Of a stretch of 64,000 nt of DNA, positions 59,969 through 64,000 are shown piece by piece. The notes below the pieces were generated by a model. It saw only the letters and a program-made list of their open reading frames with translations. It ran no database searches and was not told where the DNA came from. Origin of the DNA: Vibrio stylophorae (GTDB lineage: Bacteria; Pseudomonadota; Gammaproteobacteria; Enterobacterales; Vibrionaceae); the NCBI RefSeq assembly GCF_921293875.1, contig NZ_CAKLDI010000001.1, forward strand, positions 2,233,915 through 2,297,914, in the 5' to 3' direction. The translations under genes were made by a program, and so were the position numbers. Position 1 is the stretch's first letter, and each line of letters opens with the position of its first letter.

Positions 59969-60622
59969 ATGCCAACGCAGCAACAATTTATTGAGCAAGA
60001 TTTTTCAGAGCAAGATTTCAGTAGCCAGCGTTTTGAGCAATGCACCTTTATTCGCTGCCGCTTTCGCCACTGCGATTTCAGTGAAAGCCAGTTTATTGAT
60101 TGCCAATTTATCGATCGCCAAGAGCCGCAGGGCTGTGATTTTAGCTATAGCAAATTGCAGGATGCTTCCTTTATTCACTGCCAATTGGGGCTGTGCGACT
60201 TTACTGGCGCTAACTGCTTTGCCATTGAGCTTCGCCAGTGCGATCTCAAAGGCGCTAATTTTTCCCGTGCCAGCTTTGCCAATCAAATCAACAATCGCAG
60301 CTATTTTTGCAGCGCCTATATCACAGGCTGCAATTTGGCCTACGCCAACCTTGAAAAGCAGGTGATTGAAAACTGTGAACTATTTGAAAACCGCTGGCTC
60401 GGCGCCAATTTGCAAAGTGCCTCGCTGCGCGGCTCCGATCTGAGCCGCGGCGAGTTTTCTTCCGATGTCTGGGGACAATTTCAAATGCAAGGTTGCGATC
60501 TTAGTCATGTGGAACTCACTGGCCTCAATCCCAAGCGCATCGATCTCACTGGCGTGAAAATCAATGTTTGGCAACAAGAGCAGCTGCTTAGCGCCATGGG
60601 TATTGAAGTAGTGATGGATTAA
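59969..60622 (+). CDS. qnr: Qnr family pentapeptide-repeat protein
   Basis: 217 residues (plasmid Qnr proteins are 214-218). The pentapeptide repeats A(D/N)LXX fill almost the whole chain, and long stretches match Qnr consensus: CDLKGANFSR, YFCSAYITGCNLAYANLE, CELFENRWLGANL, DLSRGEFSSDVWGQF and the C-terminal WQQEQLLSAMGI dimerisation helix. Such proteins bind and protect DNA gyrase/topoisomerase IV from quinolones. The start at 59969 has AAGGA eight bases upstream; two earlier ATGs are too close to it. No LexA box was seen upstream. Resident chromosomal qnr genes are usual in vibrios and are the likely source of plasmid-borne alleles. Converges with and overlaps the GNAT gene by 4 bp. Confidence 0.93.
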   Translation: MPTQQQFIEQDFSEQDFSSQRFEQCTFIRCRFRHCDFSESQFIDCQFIDRQEPQGCDFSYSKLQDASFIHCQLGLCDFTGANCFAIELRQCDLKGANFSRASFANQINNRSYFCSAYITGCNLAYANLEKQVIENCELFENRWLGANLQSASLRGSDLSRGEFSSDVWGQFQMQGCDLSHVELTGLNPKRIDLTGVKINVWQQEQLLSAMGIEVVMD

Positions 60623-61170
60623 CCTTCTGACATAAAGGCCGAATGATAGCTCACCTCACCGGAGGGCATCGCATCAGCATATGCTGCTGAGTCCGAAGCG
60701 GTGCTTGAGCTTGAACTCAAAACTAGGCTTAAAAAATATTCCGCAGGCACGCCAGGTAACACCAAACTGTCCTGCGCCTGAAAACCAAAGCGCTGATAAT
60801 ATGCAGGCTCGCCAAGTAGTACGATACCTTTAGCGCCCAGAGCTTTCATCGCCTTGATTCCCGCTTCAATCAATTGGCGACCAATACCTTGACCTTGACG
60901 AGCTGGCTGCACCGAAACGGGACCTAAACCATACCAACCATTCAACTGGCCTTGAATGCGCACCGGCGAGAAAGCGACATGTGCCAAAATGCCCGTTTCA
61001 TCTTCAGCAATCAATGAGAGCGTCAATGCGTCTTGATTGCGCAGCTGCTCAACAATCAAATGCTCTGTGGGGAGCGCCCCTGGCACATGATGGGGATGAT
61101 TTTCAAAAGCGGCATAGGTGAGCGCTGAAATCGCACCAATATCGCCCTTCTTTTCTTTTCGTATCTGCAT
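60619..61170 (-). CDS. GNAT family N-acetyltransferase (YhbS-like)
   Basis: 183 residues. Residues ~1-150 are a GNAT domain with the acetyl-CoA pyrophosphate loop ARQGQGIGRQLIEAG (Q/R-x-x-G-x-G/A) at ~90-104 and a core beta strand LGPVSVQP; GEPAYYQRFGFQ is typical of the YhbS-type acetyltransferases. Residues ~150-183 are a Ser/Ala-rich low-complexity tail (LSSSSSTASDSAAYADA). Substrate unknown. Convergent with qnr; the next gene upstream on the same strand ends 3 bp away, so they likely form an operon. Confidence 0.88.
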   Translation of the reverse strand: MQIRKEKKGDIGAISALTYAAFENHPHHVPGALPTEHLIVEQLRNQDALTLSLIAEDETGILAHVAFSPVRIQGQLNGWYGLGPVSVQPARQGQGIGRQLIEAGIKAMKALGAKGIVLLGEPAYYQRFGFQAQDSLVLPGVPAEYFLSLVLSSSSSTASDSAAYADAMPSGEVSYHSAFMSEG

Positions 61171-61173
61171 TCT

Positions 61174-62346
61174 TTAATCCACTCGCTTTAAAATAAACAT
61201 GTGATAGCCATACTGACCTAAAAACTGACGATGAATTTCAAGCTCTGTATTGAGATCGCGCCAAGCATTGGAGCTAATCGAGGCTTGGCAGATCTCAGAC
61301 AGCCTCTCATTTAGCGGCATCAGATAGTTTTGCCATGCCTTCTCCGTTAAGGTGAAATGATCCACCACCGCATAGCCAGCGGCTTGCATCTGTTGAAGAC
61401 GCTGCGCAACTGTACTCATGTCAGGGTAATTTAGCTGCCAAAACTCACTCGCCTTTGGATCTCTTTGCTCCAATAGCCAAACTAAATCGCTGAGCACCAA
61501 ATACCCCTGCGGTCGCAGTAAGGCTCGCCACTGAGACAGGGCTTGTGTCACCCCCATGATATAAGCGCTTCCTTCAGCCCACAGCAGATCAAATTGCTGC
61601 GCCTCAAAAGGCATTTGAGTCATGCTCGCACAATGTGTGGTGATTTGTTCACTAAACCCTAGCTCAATAGCGCGCTGCTGCACGCAGCTTAAACTGTATT
61701 CATCGTTATCTAGGGCGGTAATTTGAAACTGTGAAGCTTTGGCTAACGGCAAAGTGCTGGCACCTTTGCCACAGCCAATCTCTAGCATCTTGCCCGCGTC
61801 AATGGGTAAGGCATGAAGCGCTCTTAATACGTCGTCTTCTGAGCTCGGGCCAAGATGCACCAAGCCTTCAAATAACCGCTCAAAGTCCGCCATATATTGG
61901 TCATGTTCATTCATATCTTTAGATAACCACTTCAGCCGCAGGGCATGTTTTTCATCGAAACCTTGTTTAAGTAACCAGTCAAAATGCGCCTGTGGCGCAC
62001 TCAGTTCCAAAGATTGATGCCAATCTCGCATGGCGTGCTCACCAAGCATGGCAGCTAATAGATCTCTGGCTTTTTTCTTGTGTTCAATCTCAGTATCCAA
62101 AGTATGCAATCGCTGCTGTAACGTGTCTCTGTCCATCTTGGCTTCAAGACAAGCCAAACACTCCTTTAAGCTCAAGCCACCGGCTTGCAGTTTTTGCAGT
62201 AATTTAAGACGCTGAAGATCGCGCTCGCTATAACAGCGATATCCATTGCTTTGTCTTGTACCCGCTATCAAGCCTAGTTTTTCGTAATAGAGTAAAGTGG
62301 CGCGGCTTAAACCCACACACTTTGCCAGCTCAGAGATTTGATACAC
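61174..62346 (-). CDS. MerR-type regulator fused to a SAM-dependent methyltransferase (GTG start)
   Basis: 390 residues. Residues 1-70 form a MerR winged-helix HTH (VYQISELAKCVGLSRATLLYYEKLGLI) followed by a coiled-coil dimerisation helix (~70-100), an unassigned linker (~100-170), and a class I methyltransferase domain with motif I MLEIGCGKGAST at ~187-198 and DLLWAEGSAYIMG later. Start codon GTG at 62346 with GGGGG six bases upstream. An upstream ATG reading would begin inside the rlmM terminator and is rejected. A dyad in the promoter (62379-62394) fits MerR-type autoregulation. The ligand or methyl acceptor is unknown. Confidence 0.88.
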   Translation of the reverse strand: MYQISELAKCVGLSRATLLYYEKLGLIAGTRQSNGYRCYSERDLQRLKLLQKLQAGGLSLKECLACLEAKMDRDTLQQRLHTLDTEIEHKKKARDLLAAMLGEHAMRDWHQSLELSAPQAHFDWLLKQGFDEKHALRLKWLSKDMNEHDQYMADFERLFEGLVHLGPSSEDDVLRALHALPIDAGKMLEIGCGKGASTLPLAKASQFQITALDNDEYSLSCVQQRAIELGFSEQITTHCASMTQMPFEAQQFDLLWAEGSAYIMGVTQALSQWRALLRPQGYLVLSDLVWLLEQRDPKASEFWQLNYPDMSTVAQRLQQMQAAGYAVVDHFTLTEKAWQNYLMPLNERLSEICQASISSNAWRDLNTELEIHRQFLGQYGYHMFILKRVD

Positions 62347-62373
62347 AGTGCCCCCCTTTATCGATGAATGCAG

Positions 62374-62402
62374 GATAAACTGTAAAGTTATAGTCAGGTC
62401 AA
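62374..62402 (-). promoter_or_regulatory. Probable promoter and dyad operator of the MerR-methyltransferase gene
   Basis: Minus-strand -35 TTGACC (62397-62402) and -10 TTTATC (62374-62379) with a 17-bp spacer; the spacer contains an imperfect palindrome ACT-TAA--TTA-AGT (62379-62394). Dyads in the spacer are typical of MerR-regulated promoters, though those usually have 19-20 bp spacers. Confidence 0.45.
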
Positions 62403-62427
62403 TACAAAAGTACGTCATAGATAAAAT

Positions 62428-62473
62428 GTATATAAAAAAAGAAGAGCACCAAGGCTCTTCTTTTTTTATATAC
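62428..62473. terminator. Terminator of rlmM, perfect 20-bp stem
   Basis: Two 20-nt perfect complementary arms (62428-62447 and 62454-62473) around loop ACCAAG, containing AAAAAAAGAAGAGC/GCTCTTCTTTTTTT. Strong terminator on either strand. Confidence 0.92.
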
Positions 62474-62488
62474 GGCAAAGCTGATCAA

Positions 62489-63556
62489 TTAGTTGGTGCG
62501 ACGCACATGCACGGTGATCTCTTCACGATCGTGATAAAGATGCTTGGCTTGTAGGGTAAATTTCACGCCATTGTCGATGAGGAAGGTTTTCAAGTGCTCA
62601 ATATCTTGGCGCACCTCTTCGTAGCGGCGATTCATCGGCAATTTAAGGTTAAACATCGCCTCTTTGGCCCAGCGGTCAATTAACCACTCGCCCATCAGCT
62701 GTGCCACGCGCGCTGGTTTTTCAACCATATCACACACCAGCCAAGTGACGTTCTTGCGCTGCGGCTCAAATTTAAAACCATCCACTTGGTGATGTTTGAC
62801 CTGACCGGTTTCCATCAAACTATCGGCCATCATGCCGTTATCGATGGCATGCACAAACATCGAACGGCGCACCAATTGATAGGTCCAGCCGCCCGGGCAA
62901 GCGCCCAAATCGACGGCCCACATCCCGGGTGCTAAACGCTCTTCCCACTCGTTTTTGGGAATAAAGACATGGAAGGCTTCTTCCAATTTCAGAGTCGAGC
63001 GACTCGGTGCATCGGCTGGGAATTTTAAACGCGGAATCCCCATGGCAAATTGTGAGTTATTGCCATTCCAAGAGTAACCAATAAAAGCGCTGGTTGAGGT
63101 CAGGAAAAACACATGAGCCACCGGCTTTTTGCTATGCGGCTTATCGGTGAGCTTGCCTGCTTTACGCAGCGCTTGGCGAAGCGGCACGGTAAATTTTCGG
63201 CAGAATTTAGACAGCTCTTTGCCTAGGTTGGTATCTGGCATCTCGACGCGTAGCTCGCCACACAAAGGTAAGCTATTTCCTGCGCTGAGCAATGGTCCGA
63301 TACGATCATCTGCATCCATATCAGCCACCAGCGCTGACACTGCGATCATTTGGCGAGCAAAAATCAAAGAGGAGAACTCAAGTTTGCGCACCAAGGTGTC
63401 GCCATCATTCTCTTGATAGCCTTCAAACAGCACATAACCACTGTTTTTTTCAAGACGGGCGAAACCGTACACATCAAGGGCGGTCGCTTTGTCTTGAATT
63501 TCCGCCGCACACTCTTTTTCAAAACCAGGACGGCAGTACAACAATAGATACTTCAC
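62489..63556 (-). CDS. rlmM: 23S rRNA 2'-O-ribose C2498 methyltransferase (GTG start)
   Basis: Methylates the ribose of C2498 in 23S rRNA; 355 residues (E. coli 366). N-terminal [22 protein letters not shown]-like region, and Rossmann methyltransferase with SAM motif [16 protein letters not shown], plus the C-terminal [16 protein letters not shown]. Start GTG at 63556 with AGAGAG upstream; no in-frame ATG nearby. Shares orientation with the DUF423 gene 30 bp upstream. Confidence 0.96.
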   Translation of the reverse strand: MKYLLLYCRPGFEKECAAEIQDKATALDVYGFARLEKNSGYVLFEGYQENDGDTLVRKLEFSSLIFARQMIAVSALVADMDADDRIGPLLSAGNSLPLCGELRVEMPDTNLGKELSKFCRKFTVPLRQALRKAGKLTDKPHSKKPVAHVFFLTSTSAFIGYSWNGNNSQFAMGIPRLKFPADAPSRSTLKLEEAFHVFIPKNEWEERLAPGMWAVDLGACPGGWTYQLVRRSMFVHAIDNGMMADSLMETGQVKHHQVDGFKFEPQRKNVTWLVCDMVEKPARVAQLMGEWLIDRWAKEAMFNLKLPMNRRYEEVRQDIEHLKTFLIDNGVKFTLQAKHLYHDREEITVHVRRTN

Positions 63557-63586
63557 TTGTTTCTCTCTTGATTGATCAATTGGAAT

Positions 63587-63982
63587 TTATCGATATCGCC
63601 ATGCGGCGATCATTAAGCAGCTCCAGCCGAGCAAAAATGTCACACCACCGATAGGTGTGATCATGCCAAGCTTTGGCATACCCAGTAATGTTAGGGCATA
63701 GAGGCTGCCGCTAAACAGCACAGTGCCCAGCAGTAAGCATAATACGCCAGCACGTAACCAGCGTGAGCCGCTGTGCTGAAGCCATAACGCGCAGCCCATC
63801 AGTGCTAATGCATGCCACATTTGATATTGCACGCCAGTTTTAAATACTGCTAGATAGGAAGCACTCAGCTGATGCGCCAGCCCATGCGCTGCAAAGGCGC
63901 CCAACGCTACACTGCTGCCTGCTAAGAAGCAAGCTGCAATCATCGCCAATCTGGCCCAGCCTTTGGGGTGAATCCACTGCAT
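63587..63982 (-). CDS. ygdD: DUF423 family membrane protein (YgdD)
   Basis: 131 residues with four hydrophobic segments (~10-32, ~50-66, ~75-96, ~108-127). The motif ALGAFAAHGL followed by FKTGVQYQMWHALAL is diagnostic of DUF423. Function unknown. AAGGAG precedes the ATG. Probably cotranscribed with rlmM, as in E. coli and vibrios. Confidence 0.93.
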   Translation of the reverse strand: MQWIHPKGWARLAMIAACFLAGSSVALGAFAAHGLAHQLSASYLAVFKTGVQYQMWHALALMGCALWLQHSGSRWLRAGVLCLLLGTVLFSGSLYALTLLGMPKLGMITPIGGVTFLLGWSCLMIAAWRYR

Positions 63983-64000
63983 TGCGTTCTCCTTTTATTT

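Noticed and set aside
62347-62478. N-terminal extension of the MerR-methyltransferase protein
   Set aside because: The extra 44 residues are read through a transcription terminator and the promoter region; the GTG with a strong Shine-Dalgarno gives a normal MerR start.

Overview
The window reads as a stretch of gammaproteobacterial core chromosome, most probably from the family Vibrionaceae. The evidence is the gene order: rpsB-tsf-pyrH-frr-uppS-cdsA-dxr-rseP-bamA-skp-lpxD-fabZ-lpxA-lpxB-rnhB-dnaE-accA, with dxr after cdsA rather than after frr as in Escherichia coli; DUF3549 and DUF3301 genes beside truC; a resident chromosomal qnr; and csrB close to syd. The 16S gene is complete (minus strand) and would settle genus; its 5' variable region recalled the Enterovibrio/Grimontia neighbourhood to me, but I could not compare it with a database. 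No insertion sequence, prophage, integron, CRISPR array or plasmid feature was seen.

Layout. 1-3330: the promoter-proximal part of an rrn operon on the minus strand (P1 and P2 promoters, boxA, 16S, tRNA-Ile, tRNA-Ala, first ~950 nt of 23S), cut by the left edge. 3428-9277: a five-gene peptide-type ABC importer (permease, permease, binding protein, two separate ATPases), minus strand. 9462-10040: gmhB (heptose biosynthesis). 10093-12861: metNIQ methionine importer behind a MetJ-type operator. 12937-18208: trmO, proS, a patatin-like lipase with a C10 tract, a diguanylate cyclase, yaeP and a DUF4250 gene. 18226-21619: an NSS sodium-coupled transporter divergent from an alpha/beta-hydrolase/methyltransferase fusion.

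21701-42483: the long minus-strand housekeeping block. Read in transcription order it makes ribosomal protein S2 and EF-Ts, UMP kinase, ribosome recycling factor, undecaprenyl and isoprenoid precursors, CDP-diacylglycerol, the site-2 protease RseP, the outer-membrane assembly factor BamA, the chaperone Skp, lipid A enzymes, RNase HII, the replicative polymerase and acetyl-CoA carboxylase alpha; tilS follows. Together this is an envelope-biogenesis and replication supercluster, subdivided by several internal terminators. Several start codons are GTG or TTG.

42647-50288: map, glnD and a glutathione-transferase-like gene; then flavodoxin, truC and yqcC on the minus strand; then two Vibrio-type genes of unknown function. 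50317-50921 holds no protein gene but contains a convincing CsrB regulatory RNA on the minus strand, with its promoter and an upstream GacA/UvrY/VarA-type operator. 51070-57531: a small coiled-coil protein, a zinc-ribbon protein and syd, queF, a TPR protein with a degenerate GGDEF domain, and an active-looking GGEEF protein. 57662-63982: ppnN, xni, qnr, a GNAT acetyltransferase, a MerR/methyltransferase fusion, rlmM and the DUF423 gene.

The most interesting material is regulatory: csrB with its operator, three GGDEF-type proteins with different degrees of degeneracy, the homopolymer tract in the patatin gene, two fusion proteins carrying methyltransferase domains, and a perfect 23-bp palindrome between syd and queF. 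I found no clear evidence for a wholly new multi-gene system.
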